Shown in pieces: positions 1 to 7,639 of a stretch of 43,132 nucleotides of DNA. This stretch comes from Gemmatimonadaceae bacterium (GTDB taxonomy: Bacteria > Gemmatimonadota > Gemmatimonadetes > Gemmatimonadales > Gemmatimonadaceae). The position numbers and the translations under genes were made by a program. The stretch covers positions 1 through 43,132 of the forward strand of contig JANLGX010000242.1 of the NCBI GenBank assembly GCA_024654005.1, given 5' to 3'. The notes beneath the pieces were generated by a model, which saw only the letters and a list, made by a program, of their open reading frames with translations, was not told the origin of the DNA and did not search any database. The stretch's first letter is position 1. Each line of letters begins with the position of its first letter.

Positions 1-59
1 GGCAGCAACACCAGGCCCAGCAGTAAGCTCAGACTCCTTCGCACCACACGAGAAATCAT
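1..59 (-). CDS. Secreted protein, N-terminal fragment (runs off left edge)
   Basis: An ATG at 59 on the minus strand opens a frame that stays open to the window edge and reads MISRVVRRSLSLLLGLVLL, a typical signal peptide: a basic n-region (RVVRR) followed by a leucine-rich hydrophobic stretch. A GAGGTG-like ribosome-binding site lies just upstream (about 66-71). Only 19 residues are visible, so the mature protein and its function cannot be named. It is divergent from the helicase gene to its right. Confidence 0.5.
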   Translation of the reverse strand, partial: MISRVVRRSLSLLLGLVLL

Positions 60-411
60 AATGACGCACCTCACTGGAGGGGGGGGTGAATAGAACAGCC
101 GGACCCGGGTCCCCTCTGTTTCCGGGCCTCGGCAGTGACATACATTGCACGACGGGCGCGCCATTCCCAAGCAGGCGCCGCCGCCGGCGGTTGCCCTGTC
201 CAATCAAAAGAGCAGCCAATACAAACGCTAGGAAGAACGTGACGTTATGCCAATCCCATGCACGAGCGTATGATTACGGGGCACCGCAAGACCCAAACCT
301 GGCGTGGCTGAGTCACGGGAACCGGCCTTGCCGCGGTTGTACAGGCCAAAGCCCCTGCAGATCGCGCTCGATGCCCCCCCTGAAAGGAATCGACAATCAG
401 CGCGGGACTCT
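60..411. other. Intergenic region between divergent genes
   Basis: This gap of about 350 bases lies between the secreted-protein start (minus) and the helicase start (plus). It contains a run of eight or more G near 79-87 and a stretch at about 195-300 that is visibly more A+T-rich than its surroundings, as expected for divergent promoters. I could not pick a convincing -35/-10 pair. Short frames here on both strands lack family features or ribosome-binding sites. If the helicase starts at the upstream GTG (304), the gap is shorter. Confidence 0.4.
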
Positions 412-2412
412 ATGCCGCTCAACCCAGCGCAGGCCGCCGCCGCCGCCCACGGCGATGGCCCGCTCCTGATCATCGCGGGTGCGGGCACAGGCAAGACCCG
501 GACGCTGATTTACCGCGTCGCGCACCTAATAGAGCACGGTGCGCGGCCGGAACGAATCCTCCTCCTAACGTTCACCCGCCGCGCCTCCCAGGAAATGTTA
601 TCGCGCGCCGAACGATTGGTTGGGGGAAGCAGCCGGAGCGTTCACGGCGGGACCTTTCACGCGACCAGCCATCGGCTGCTGCGGCGCTACGGCGAGGCGG
701 CAGGAATCCCGAAGGACTTCAGCATCATGGACCAGGGCGATTCCGAGGACCTGATGCAGCTCTCCCGCGCCCAGCTCGGCTACGCCAAGGGGGCGAAGCG
801 GTTTCCGAAAAAGGAGACGCTGCAGTACGTCTACTCCCGGCACGTGAACACGGGCCTCGAGATGCGGGACATCATCCGCGACGAGTACCCGCAGTTCACC
901 GATTACATAGACGATTTCCGCAGGATCTACGGCGATTACACCAGGCGGAAGCACGACCGGAACCTCGTGGACTACGACGACCTGCTGCTGTTCTGGGCGG
1001 GGATGCTGGAGGAAGCGCCAGCGCTCGCGGACCGGATCGCCGCGCTGTATGACCACGTCCTCGTGGACGAGTACCAGGACACCAACGCGCTGCAGGCGCG
1101 CATCCTCCGCGGCATGTGCCGCACGCACTCGAACATCACCGTCGTCGGCGATGATGCGCAGAGCATCTACTCGTTCCGCGGCGCCAACTTCCGCAACATC
1201 CTCGATTTCCCGAAGCAGTTTTCGGGGACTACGATCGTCCCGCTCGAGCAGAACTACCGCAGCACTCCGGACATCCTGGATGTAACCAACGAGCTGATCG
1301 CGCGGGCGCAGGAGCGGTTCACCAAGCACCTCTGGACCGAGCGGGCGGTCGGGGAGAAGCCGTGGCTGGTGGCCGCGCGCGACGAACAGCAGCAGACCAC
1401 CTTCGTGGTGGACCGGATCCTCGAGCTGCACGAGGAAGGAATGAACCTGCGCGACATGGCCGTGCTGTTCCGCGCCGGGTACATGTCGGCGGACCTCGAG
1501 ATCGAGCTGACCAACCGGAAGATCCCCTTCGAGAAATGGGGCGGGATCAAGTTCCTGGAGACGGCGCACGTAAAGGACGTGCTCGCGTTCCTGCGCATCC
1601 TGGAGAATCCGCGCGATGAAGTCAGCTGGTACCGCATCCTCCAGCTGCTGCCCGGCATCGGCGAGACGACGGCGCGGGCCGCGATAGACGCGATGGCCGC
1701 CCTCGCGTGGGAGTCGGGCGCGTTCGGCAGGTACAACCCTCCCCCGCGGGCGCGAGCCGCGCACGCCGCGCTCGTTGCGCTCCTGGACACGCTGCGCACG
1801 AGCGAGAGCGCGGATGCCGGATCCGTCAGCGCGGAGATCGCGGGCGTGCGCTCGATGTACGACGCGATCCTGAAAGAGCGGTACGACCGACCGGAGCCGC
1901 GCCTGGCCGACCTCGACCAGCTCCAGGTCATCGCCGCCGGCTATCCCGACCGGGAGGCGTTTCTCTCGGCGCTCGCGCTCGAGCCGCCGCAGGCGACGCA
2001 GGACCTGGTCGGCGACAAGTCGCGCAGCGAGGACGACTGCCTGGTGCTGAGCACCGCGCATTCAGCCAAGGGCAAGGAGTGGGACGCGGTGTTCGTCATC
2101 TGGGCGCTGGACGGCTGGTTCCCATCATCCCGCTCGCTGTCCGATCCCGAGCAGCTGGAGGAGGAGCGCCGGCTCATGTACGTGGCGATGACGCGCGCGC
2201 GCGACCACCTCGCCGTGATCTACCCACTGAACAGCTACGGCTCGCGCATGGGATCCGATTACTTCGTGGCCCAGCTCTCGCGGTTCATCGACGCCGGCGT
2301 GCGGGAGAAGATGGAGCGCGTGACTCTGGCGGCGCCCGCCGCGGAGGCGGCGCCCGAGGTCCAGTTGCCCGCCGTAGACTTGCGGGCGCTATTGCGGGGC
2401 AGGTTTGGTTGA
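412..2412 (+). CDS. UvrD/Rep-family (superfamily 1A) ATP-dependent DNA helicase
   Basis: A 3'-5' DNA helicase/translocase of the UvrD-PcrA-Rep family, acting in repair or replication restart. All core motifs are visible: the Q-motif-like LNPAQ at the N-terminus, Walker A GAGTGKT (about residues 23-29), DEYQDTN (motif II, about 219), GDDAQSIYSFRGA (motif III), NYRS (motif IV, about 281), STAHSAKGKEWDAV (motif V, about 545) and RRLMYVAMTRARDHL (motif VI). The frame extends upstream to a GTG at 304 (702 aa). I chose the ATG at 412 (666 aa) because the family's Q motif normally sits a few residues from the start and the extra 36 residues look like noise. It is somewhat shorter than typical UvrD/PcrA, ending soon after motif VI with a small VDLRALLRGRFG tail. 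A decayed copy of parts of its 3' end lies at 3329-3444. Family is certain; the subfamily is not assigned. Confidence 0.93.
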   Translation: MPLNPAQAAAAAHGDGPLLIIAGAGTGKTRTLIYRVAHLIEHGARPERILLLTFTRRASQEMLSRAERLVGGSSRSVHGGTFHATSHRLLRRYGEAAGIPKDFSIMDQGDSEDLMQLSRAQLGYAKGAKRFPKKETLQYVYSRHVNTGLEMRDIIRDEYPQFTDYIDDFRRIYGDYTRRKHDRNLVDYDDLLLFWAGMLEEAPALADRIAALYDHVLVDEYQDTNALQARILRGMCRTHSNITVVGDDAQSIYSFRGANFRNILDFPKQFSGTTIVPLEQNYRSTPDILDVTNELIARAQERFTKHLWTERAVGEKPWLVAARDEQQQTTFVVDRILELHEEGMNLRDMAVLFRAGYMSADLEIELTNRKIPFEKWGGIKFLETAHVKDVLAFLRILENPRDEVSWYRILQLLPGIGETTARAAIDAMAALAWESGAFGRYNPPPRARAAHAALVALLDTLRTSESADAGSVSAEIAGVRSMYDAILKERYDRPEPRLADLDQLQVIAAGYPDREAFLSALALEPPQATQDLVGDKSRSEDDCLVLSTAHSAKGKEWDAVFVIWALDGWFPSSRSLSDPEQLEEERRLMYVAMTRARDHLAVIYPLNSYGSRMGSDYFVAQLSRFIDAGVREKMERVTLAAPAAEAAPEVQLPAVDLRALLRGRFG

Positions 2413-2466
2413 CTCGCGACGCAAACTAGAATCATCGCCTCCTACAATACCTTAAACGACCACGTA

Positions 2467-2507
2467 GTACCGCCGGAAGCCGGTACACTCGCGCGACGAG
2501 TCGCGCG
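2467..2507 (+). terminator. Pair of hairpins after the helicase gene
   Basis: Two perfect inverted repeats lie 55-95 bases after the helicase stop: GTACCG/CGGTAC (2467-2486, 8-nt loop) and CGCGCGAC/GTCGCGCG (2490-2507, 2-nt centre). Neither is followed by a T-run, so intrinsic termination is uncertain. They could equally be part of the leader of the next gene at 2589. Confidence 0.35.
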
Positions 2508-2588
2508 ACGCTCGGCGGTTGGGTATGGCGTTTGCAGCCAGCGCGCTCAGGTCGGTTGTCGGCAAGAACAATTCGGAAGGAGGAAACA

Positions 2589-3191
2589 GTGAAAAGACGG
2601 TGGATCTACCTTTCGCTGTTGCTCAGCGCTGCATGTGCTGACGCAACCAGCGTCCTATCACCCCCGGACGTGCTATCACCTCCGGAGGCTCGGTTCAGCG
2701 AGAGCGGATCAAGGTGGGGCATCACAGTACTCGCGAATTCGTATGGCCCAGGAGGGTCTCTGTGGTATTCCACAGGCGGCTACGAGTTGTGCGAGAGTTC
2801 AAGACATATCTTCAACTGGCAGACTCTTCGGGACTCGGTTGAGTTCAGAATGATCTGCGGACCCTCACAATTCTCGGATCCGAGCTACGAGCCGTACGTC
2901 GGAGGGGTCGTCAATATCCTCGTCGAAACGGACACTGAGCCTCTATGGCTCGGCTACATCAACGCGGACGTCAGTGCAGAAGCGCAAGCGTTTGAGGTTC
3001 CTGCGGGAGCCGGCATCTACTTGGTGGCGGAAGTAAACCCTGGCTGTGAGTTCAACCGTTGGGTGACCGGTTCGGGGCAATACTACGGCCCGACCACTTT
3101 CTACTTGACCTCGGAAAGCGCCGGGCCCGTGCGGGCATATTTTTATTGCTCCCAAGGCGGTGGCGGAGGCCCAGGAGGCACAGGACTCTGA
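2589..3191 (+). CDS. Lipoprotein with InlB B-repeat-like C-terminal domain
   Basis: A predicted secreted lipoprotein of 200 aa. The GTG start at 2589 is chosen because GGAAGGAGG (about 2575-2583) ends five bases before it and the product then begins VKRRWIYLSLLLSAAC, a signal peptide ending in a lipobox-like SAAC. An upstream start at 2532 would bury the signal peptide. The C-terminal third (about residues 140-190) has the pattern VAEVNPGCEFNRW...TGSGQYYGP...VRAYFYC, which resembles the divergent InlB B-repeat/Flg_new_2 fold (V.A.P..G..F..W.G ... V.A.F). Two cysteines there could form a disulfide. It ends in a glycine-rich tail. It sits between the intact helicase and a helicase remnant, so it may have arrived with a rearrangement. 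Function unknown; probably surface or envelope located. Confidence 0.7.
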   Translation: MKRRWIYLSLLLSAACADATSVLSPPDVLSPPEARFSESGSRWGITVLANSYGPGGSLWYSTGGYELCESSRHIFNWQTLRDSVEFRMICGPSQFSDPSYEPYVGGVVNILVETDTEPLWLGYINADVSAEAQAFEVPAGAGIYLVAEVNPGCEFNRWVTGSGQYYGPTTFYLTSESAGPVRAYFYCSQGGGGGPGGTGL

Positions 3192-3224
3192 GGTGAAAGG
3201 CGCGCCCACGATATAACATCTTCA

Positions 3225-3240
3225 GCCCCGCGTGCGGGGC
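3225..3240 (+). terminator. GC-rich hairpin after the lipoprotein gene
   Basis: A perfect inverted repeat GCCCCGC-GT-GCGGGGC starts 34 bases after the lipoprotein stop codon. There is no T-run after it, so it is only a candidate terminator. Confidence 0.35.
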
Positions 3241-3296
3241 GGCAGCCGACCTCATTCGCGGCGTGCGCTTCTCTACTCGTGCAGCCCTTAGCACAC

Positions 3297-3329
3297 CGTG
3301 GGGGATGCCGATAACCGGCATCCCCCACG
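3297..3329. repeat. Perfect 14-bp inverted repeat at a duplication junction
   Basis: The arms 3297-3310 and 3316-3329 (CGTGGGGGATGCCG and its exact complement) are separated by ATAAC. The right arm ends exactly where similarity to the helicase gene begins (3329). It could be a terminator-type hairpin or a scar of the event that left the helicase fragment. No T-run follows. Confidence 0.6.
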
Positions 3330-3444
3330 CGACGCAGGACCTGGTGGACCACAATTCGCGCAGAGAGGACGACTGCCTGCGCCTGAACCTCAGCGGCCGA
3401 CTGTCGACCTGCGGGCGCTGTTGCACGGGCGGTTCGGCGCCTAA
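3329..3444 (+). pseudogene. Remnant of a second helicase copy (3' fragments)
   Basis: Bases 3329-3388 match helicase bases 1993-2052 at roughly 85 percent by eye, still readable as ATQDLV...NSRREDDCL against ATQDLVGDKSRSEDDCL. Directly after, 3403-3444 match the last bases of the helicase gene and read VDLRALLHGRFGA-stop against VDLRALLRGRFG-stop, but in a different frame. The roughly 300 bases coding motifs V and VI between these two blocks are missing. This is therefore a decayed, internally deleted and frameshifted copy of the helicase C-terminus, not a gene. A reading frame runs through it but codes nothing recognisable. Confidence 0.7.
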
Positions 3445-3532
3445 CGCCGGCTTTCGCTCGCGGTGTTCGCCGAGGGGTGCGCATCCACGGGCCGGTTCAT
3501 ATCATAGGAAGTGCCGCCAACCGGAGACTCAT

Positions 3533-3913
3533 ATGGTCGTAAACAGGTCCGTGTCGTCCGCTATTGCCGTCCTCCTCGCCGCTACCGCGCTCGGCTGCAG
3601 CGATCCTGGTGAGCCCGAAGTAGTCACCCGTGTTGAAATCATCGGCGCCATACGAACCGTCGGCGTAGGGCAGAGCATTCAATTCGAGGGGCGCGCAGCC
3701 ACAAATACGGGCGCGCGCGTCGACGATCTGATCAGTTGGTCCGTATCACCGACGGGCGTCATCAGCGTGAGTGCCGAGCTGGTTACCGTCGGCGGCAGTG
3801 TGGTTAACCGTGCCACCGTGACCGGGCTGTCCGCCGGAGGGGCCGACCTCATCGCCACCGCGGGTGGACAATCGGCGTCGGTCCGGATAAGCACGTCGGG
3901 CCCCCAGCCCTGA
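3533..3913 (+). CDS. Ig-like (BIG2-type) lipoprotein
   Basis: A 126-aa predicted lipoprotein. The ATG at 3533 has a GGAGA ribosome-binding site at 3523-3527; the same frame is open back to 3263, but that part is the helicase remnant. The N-terminus MVVNRSVSSAIAVLLAATALGC is a signal peptide with a lipobox-like cysteine. The rest resembles one bacterial Ig-like BIG2 domain: QFEGRA.T..G.RVDDLISW, then TGVISVSA.., VTGLSAGGADLIATAGG. It is a paralogue of the lipoprotein at 5025 (shared EGRA.T..G.RVD..I.W pattern). Its last 168 bases overlap, on the opposite strand, the 3' end of the predicted aminopeptidase gene. Function unknown; such domains usually mediate surface adhesion or protein contacts. 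Confidence 0.75.
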   Translation: MVVNRSVSSAIAVLLAATALGCSDPGEPEVVTRVEIIGAIRTVGVGQSIQFEGRAATNTGARVDDLISWSVSPTGVISVSAELVTVGGSVVNRATVTGLSAGGADLIATAGGQSASVRISTSGPQP

Positions 3914-4981
3914 CCGTCGACTGCCGACCGCGTCCAGCCACACCCGGATCGCCCCGAACGGATCTTCGGGCGAGGACCTCGCCAGGCGCAGCACCGTCGC
4001 GATCGTAGCGCGCAGGTCGCGGTCTTCGGCCCAGTAGACCTCGTCGAACAGCGCCAGCTCGTTGGCGTAAACCACGCGCGCCAGAACGTACGCGTTGTTC
4101 AGCGGCACGCGCTCGGCGTACCACGGGCCGATCGTGCGCAGCAGCGGTCCGACGCTGTCGACGAGCGCGCGGCGCGCGTGCGCGTACACCGTGTCGCGCG
4201 TAAGCAGCCGGCGCTCGCGGCTCTCCGGATGCGCCGCAAACGCCGAGTCCAACGACCGGGACAGCGACGCCCAGAAGGCGCTGAGCACCTTCTGGTCGCG
4301 CCACGAAGCGTCGCTCCGCGCCGCGGCTTCCAGCGATCCGCGGGAGCGAAAGAACCGCTCGGCCCCGCGCGCGCCCACGAAGCTGGCGAACGACTCGTTG
4401 AACACCGCCTGCCCCTTGGGGAAGTACGTGCTGTGCGTGATCTCGTGGATCACCGTGTTGACGAGATCGAGCGAGTCGTGCCGCAGCGTTGTGCTGAGCA
4501 GCGGATCCTCGAACCATCCCAGCGTGCTGAAAGCGTCCGACGTCCTGAGATACGTGTCGTAACCCTCCGCCTCCAGCTTGCGCCGCGCCTTCAACGCGTC
4601 GTCCAGCTCGAAGAAGCCGCGATACGGCAGGCGTCCCACCACCGGGTACCGCCAGGTGTAGCCGGCGAGCGAGTCGCGCCGCGCCGCGCTCAGAACGAGG
4701 ACGAGCGTATCGCGCCCGATGTCCGTGAACGTCGTGAAGCTGCCGCCGGGGTCGAGCCCAAGGGAGTCCGCCGTGAACCGGCGCGCCGCCAGCACGAGCC
4801 GGAGCTTCTCTCTAACGGAGTCCGGCAGGGTGGGGTCGTCGATCAGCCGCTGAATCGGGCGGCGGCCGGCGAGAATCCGGGCCTCCTCGACCGCCGCGCG
4901 GCCGAGGTAGCACCCCTGGCTGATACCCAGCAACGCGACCAGCGCGAGGACCCGCGCGGTCCTGTTCATGTAATGCGGCAT
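3746..4981 (-). CDS. Predicted zinc aminopeptidase (COG4324/PF10023-like) lipoprotein
   Basis: A 411-aa envelope metallopeptidase. The N-terminus MPHYMNRTARVLALVALLGISQGC is a signal peptide ending in a candidate lipobox cysteine. The catalytic signature HEITHSTYF followed by FNESFASFVG gives HExxH plus a downstream Glu, as in gluzincin peptidases, and the surrounding blocks (YRGFFELDDALKA, GWFEDPLLST, LNNAYVLA) fit the PF10023 putative aminopeptidase family. Start: ATG at 4981 has a weak GAAAG upstream; the ATG at 4969 has none. Oddity: the recognisable domain ends near residue 350, and the last about 55 residues (low-complexity, Gly/Arg-rich) are the antisense reading of the BIG2 lipoprotein gene at 3533. 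The original stop codon has probably been lost. It is flanked by two paralogous BIG2 lipoproteins on the other strand. Substrate unknown. Confidence 0.85.
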   Translation of the reverse strand: MPHYMNRTARVLALVALLGISQGCYLGRAAVEEARILAGRRPIQRLIDDPTLPDSVREKLRLVLAARRFTADSLGLDPGGSFTTFTDIGRDTLVLVLSAARRDSLAGYTWRYPVVGRLPYRGFFELDDALKARRKLEAEGYDTYLRTSDAFSTLGWFEDPLLSTTLRHDSLDLVNTVIHEITHSTYFPKGQAVFNESFASFVGARGAERFFRSRGSLEAAARSDASWRDQKVLSAFWASLSRSLDSAFAAHPESRERRLLTRDTVYAHARRALVDSVGPLLRTIGPWYAERVPLNNAYVLARVVYANELALFDEVYWAEDRDLRATIATVLRLARSSPEDPFGAIRVWLDAVGSRRSGLGARRAYPDRRRLSTRGGDEVGPSGGQPGHGGTVNHTAADGNQLGTHADDARR

Positions 4982-5024
4982 AGGTATCTTTCGTAATAAT
5001 ATGGCTGGTTACCGCGGAGGGAAA

Positions 5025-5393
5025 ATGCTGAAGAAGACGTTCATGCTTTCAATCGGCGCCGTCGCACTGGCAGCCGTGATGGGTTGCGCGGACGAAGTCG
5101 ACCCCATGTTCAACGAAGTCGCGCAGGTCACCGTTTTCTCCGCCTCGGGATACACGGTGCGGGTCGGAGCTACGCTCCAGCTCGAGGGGCGGGCCGTGAC
5201 ATGGGCAGGAGATCGCGTGGACGAGAGAATCACCCAGTGGGAATCGTCCGATCCCTCGAAAGCCACCGTTTCCAACAGTGGCCTCGTTACCGGCGTGGCC
5301 GTGGGGAGTACGGATATTACGGCCATCGCGGATGGCGTCAGGTCGCGGGGGGACCTGGTGAACGTCACCGCCGGCGACGGGACCACGCAGTAG
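5025..5393 (+). CDS. Ig-like (BIG2) lipoprotein, first gene of the carbamoyltransferase operon
   Basis: A 122-aa lipoprotein with one BIG2 domain. The ATG at 5025 is preferred over the one at 5001 because GGAGG sits six bases upstream and the product then begins with a clean signal peptide (MLKKTFMLSIGAVALAAVMGC). The domain shows VRVGATLQLEGRAV, DERITQWESSDPSKATVS and GLVTGVAVGSTDITAIADG, the standard BIG2 order. It is a paralogue of the gene at 3533. It ends nine bases before the carbamoyltransferase start; the AGGAG of that gene overlaps this stop codon, so the two are co-transcribed and probably coupled. A TAATAAT stretch at about 4994-5000 could be the -10 region. Role unknown. Confidence 0.8.
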   Translation: MLKKTFMLSIGAVALAAVMGCADEVDPMFNEVAQVTVFSASGYTVRVGATLQLEGRAVTWAGDRVDERITQWESSDPSKATVSNSGLVTGVAVGSTDITAIADGVRSRGDLVNVTAGDGTTQ

Positions 5394-5402
5394 GAGCCGC
5401 CA

Positions 5403-7229
5403 GTGGCTAGCGGATACATCCTCGGAATATCCGCTTTCTACCACGACAGCGCCGCGTGCCTCCTCGACGACGAGGGGATCGTCGCGGCCGCGCAGGAAGA
5501 GCGCTTCACCCGGCTGAAGGGCGACGAGCGCTTCCCGGGAAACGCCGCCCGGTACTGCCTGGAAGCGGGCGGAATCGCCGCCGGCGATCTCGACGCCGTG
5601 GTCTTTTACGAGAAGCCCCTGCTCAAGTTCGAGCGTCTGCTCGAGACCTACCTCGACATAGCGCCCCGCGGATTCGGCTCGTTCCGGCGCGCCGGGCCCT
5701 TGTGGATGAAGGAGCGCCTTTTCGTAGAGCGTGACATTCGCGAGGGGTTGAGCGGCTACGGCGGCAAGCTGCTGTACACCGAGCACCACGAGTCGCACGC
5801 CGCCAGCGCGTACTATCCTTCCCCGTTCGACGAAGCCGCCGTGCTCACGATCGACGGCGTCGGGGAATGGGCCACGGCGACCATCGGGGTCGGTCGAGGC
5901 GCGGAGCTGGAGCTGCTCGAGGAACTCCGCTTCCCCGACTCGCTCGGACTGCTCTACTCGGCATTCACCTACCACGCGGGGTTCAAGGTGAACAGCGGCG
6001 AGTACAAGCTGATGGGACTCGCGCCCTTCGGCCGGCCGCGATACGTGGACCGGATCTACTCTCATCTGCTCGACGCGCTCGACGACGGCTCCTTTCGTCT
6101 CGACCAGCGCTACTTCGACTACCGCGGCGGGCTACGGATGACCAACCGGCGGTTCGACCAGCTGTTCGACGGACCGCCCCGGAAGCCGGAAGCCCCGATC
6201 ACGCAGCGGGAGATGGATCTGGCCAGCTCGGTCCAGGTCGTGTGCGAGGACATGGTGCTGGCGATGGCCCGGCACGCGCACCGGCGCACCGGCCTGTCGA
6301 ACCTCTGCATGGCCGGCGGCGTTGCTTTGAACGCCGTGGCCAACGGCCGGCTGGCCCGCGAGGGACCGTTCTCGGAAGTCTGGGTGCAGCCGGCGGCGGG
6401 GGACGCGGGCGGCGCCCTCGGCGCCGCGTATGTCGCGCGCCACAAGTACTTCGGCACGCCACGGCCGGCTCCGACCGGCGACTCGATGCGCGCCGCGCTC
6501 CTCGGCCCCGAGTTCGGGGCCGACGCCATCCGGGACGCGCTCGACGCTTCGGGCGCGCGGTACGAGGAGGTGCGTGGTACCACGCCCGCCGACTCTGCGG
6601 CCGCAATGATCGCCGAGGGGCAGGTAGTGGGCTGGTTCCACGGAAGGATGGAGTTCGGCCCGCGCGCGTTGGGCGCCCGGAGCATCCTGGCCGACGCGCG
6701 CGATCCCGACATGCAGTCCAGGATCAACCAGAAGATCAAGTTCCGCGAAGGATTCCGGCCGTTCGCGCCCAGCGTGCTGAGCGAGCGGGCGACGGAGTAC
6801 TTCGAGATGACGGGCGACGCGCCGTACATGACGTTCGTGTATCCCGTGGCAGAGGCCAGACGGCGAACACCCGGGGAGACCGGGCTCGACGGGCTGCCGC
6901 GCGTGCACGAGGTGCGCTCCGACATTCCGGCCGTGACGCATCTGGACCACTCCGCCCGCGTGCAGACCGTGTCACGCCGGGAGAATCCCGATTTCCACGA
7001 GGTGATCGCGAGCTTCAACCGGCTCACGGGCTGTCCGGTGGTGGTGAACACGTCGTTCAACGTGCGCGGCGAGCCGATCGTGTGCACGCCACGCGATGCA
7101 TTCGCCTGCTTCGCCCGCACGCGGCTGGACGCGCTGGTGATCGGGCCGTTCATCGTGCGGCGCGCGGGCCAGGATGAAGCCTCGCTGGCCGCCGCCGCGC
7201 CCGGGACCGGCGCGATGGGGCTGGATTGA
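5403..7229 (+). CDS. O-carbamoyltransferase (NodU/CmcH family)
   Basis: A 608-aa enzyme that transfers a carbamoyl group from carbamoyl phosphate (via carbamoyl-adenylate) to a hydroxyl of a sugar or other secondary metabolite. The N-terminal Kae1/YgjD-like half begins LGISAFYHDSAACLL and has EHHESHAASAYYPSPF (metal-binding histidines) and LTIDGVGEWATATIG, then CMAGGVALNAVANG. The C-terminal half shows GWFHGRMEFGPRALGARSIL, FREGFRPFAPSVL and VVNTSFNVRGEPIV, hallmarks of the Carbam_trans_C domain. Length is normal for the family. The GTG start at 5403 has AGGAG at 5392-5396. Followed after four bases by an SxtJ-like gene and then a DUF5989 gene, a recurrent trio. The substrate is not shown; a surface polysaccharide or glycan is likely, given the envelope genes around, but that is inference. 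Confidence 0.95.
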   Translation: MASGYILGISAFYHDSAACLLDDEGIVAAAQEERFTRLKGDERFPGNAARYCLEAGGIAAGDLDAVVFYEKPLLKFERLLETYLDIAPRGFGSFRRAGPLWMKERLFVERDIREGLSGYGGKLLYTEHHESHAASAYYPSPFDEAAVLTIDGVGEWATATIGVGRGAELELLEELRFPDSLGLLYSAFTYHAGFKVNSGEYKLMGLAPFGRPRYVDRIYSHLLDALDDGSFRLDQRYFDYRGGLRMTNRRFDQLFDGPPRKPEAPITQREMDLASSVQVVCEDMVLAMARHAHRRTGLSNLCMAGGVALNAVANGRLAREGPFSEVWVQPAAGDAGGALGAAYVARHKYFGTPRPAPTGDSMRAALLGPEFGADAIRDALDASGARYEEVRGTTPADSAAAMIAEGQVVGWFHGRMEFGPRALGARSILADARDPDMQSRINQKIKFREGFRPFAPSVLSERATEYFEMTGDAPYMTFVYPVAEARRRTPGETGLDGLPRVHEVRSDIPAVTHLDHSARVQTVSRRENPDFHEVIASFNRLTGCPVVVNTSFNVRGEPIVCTPRDAFACFARTRLDALVIGPFIVRRAGQDEASLAAAAPGTGAMGLD

Positions 7230-7233
7230 GTCC

Positions 7234-7626
7234 ATGACTCCGACAGCGCTTCCCGGCGACCTCAGGCACAGCGGACGAGTCTTCGCCTTCACCATGCTGG
7301 CGGGGTTCGTCTTCGTGGCGCTGATAGGCCTCTGGCGCGGCATGCCCACGCTGACGAGGGTTGCGCAGGCGCTGGCGGTTATCTCCTTCGTCGCGGGACT
7401 CGCGGTCCCCGGGAGGCTGGAGCCGGTCCGCCGCGGCTGGATGAAGCTGGGGGAAGCCATTGGCCGCGCGACGACGCCGATCCTGCTGGCTATCGTGTAC
7501 TACGTCGTGCTCACGCCGACGGGGATCCTGCGGCGCGTATTCGCCGGGCGTCGCCCGCCGGCGGAGTCATACTGGCACCCGCGGGCTCCGCTGCCCGACA
7601 AGGCGCGGCTCGAGCGCCAATTCTAG
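7234..7626 (+). CDS. SxtJ-like membrane protein
   Basis: A 130-aa integral membrane protein. It matches the SxtJ type that follows carbamoyltransferase genes: a short N-terminus, hydrophobic segments near residues 16-33 (FAFTMLAGFVFVALIGLW), 42-55 (ALAVISFVAGLAV) and 77-95 (PILLAIVYYVVLTPTGIL), and a polar C-terminus with SYWHPR. The ATG at 7234 lies four bases after the carbamoyltransferase stop, arguing for translational coupling. The name comes from saxitoxin clusters, where the gene accompanies carbamoylation; the molecular function is unknown. The family call rests on gene order plus the LxPxGxxxR and YW motifs. Confidence 0.78.
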   Translation: MTPTALPGDLRHSGRVFAFTMLAGFVFVALIGLWRGMPTLTRVAQALAVISFVAGLAVPGRLEPVRRGWMKLGEAIGRATTPILLAIVYYVVLTPTGILRRVFAGRRPPAESYWHPRAPLPDKARLERQF

Positions 7627-7639
7627 TGGAGGCCGTCTA

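Noticed and set aside
598-2061. 487-codon open frame on the minus strand
   Set aside because: Shadow of the helicase gene, low-complexity Arg/Val composition.
3263-3532. N-terminal extension of the BIG2 lipoprotein through the helicase remnant
   Set aside because: The ATG at 3533 has a ribosome-binding site and opens a signal peptide; the upstream part is decayed helicase sequence.
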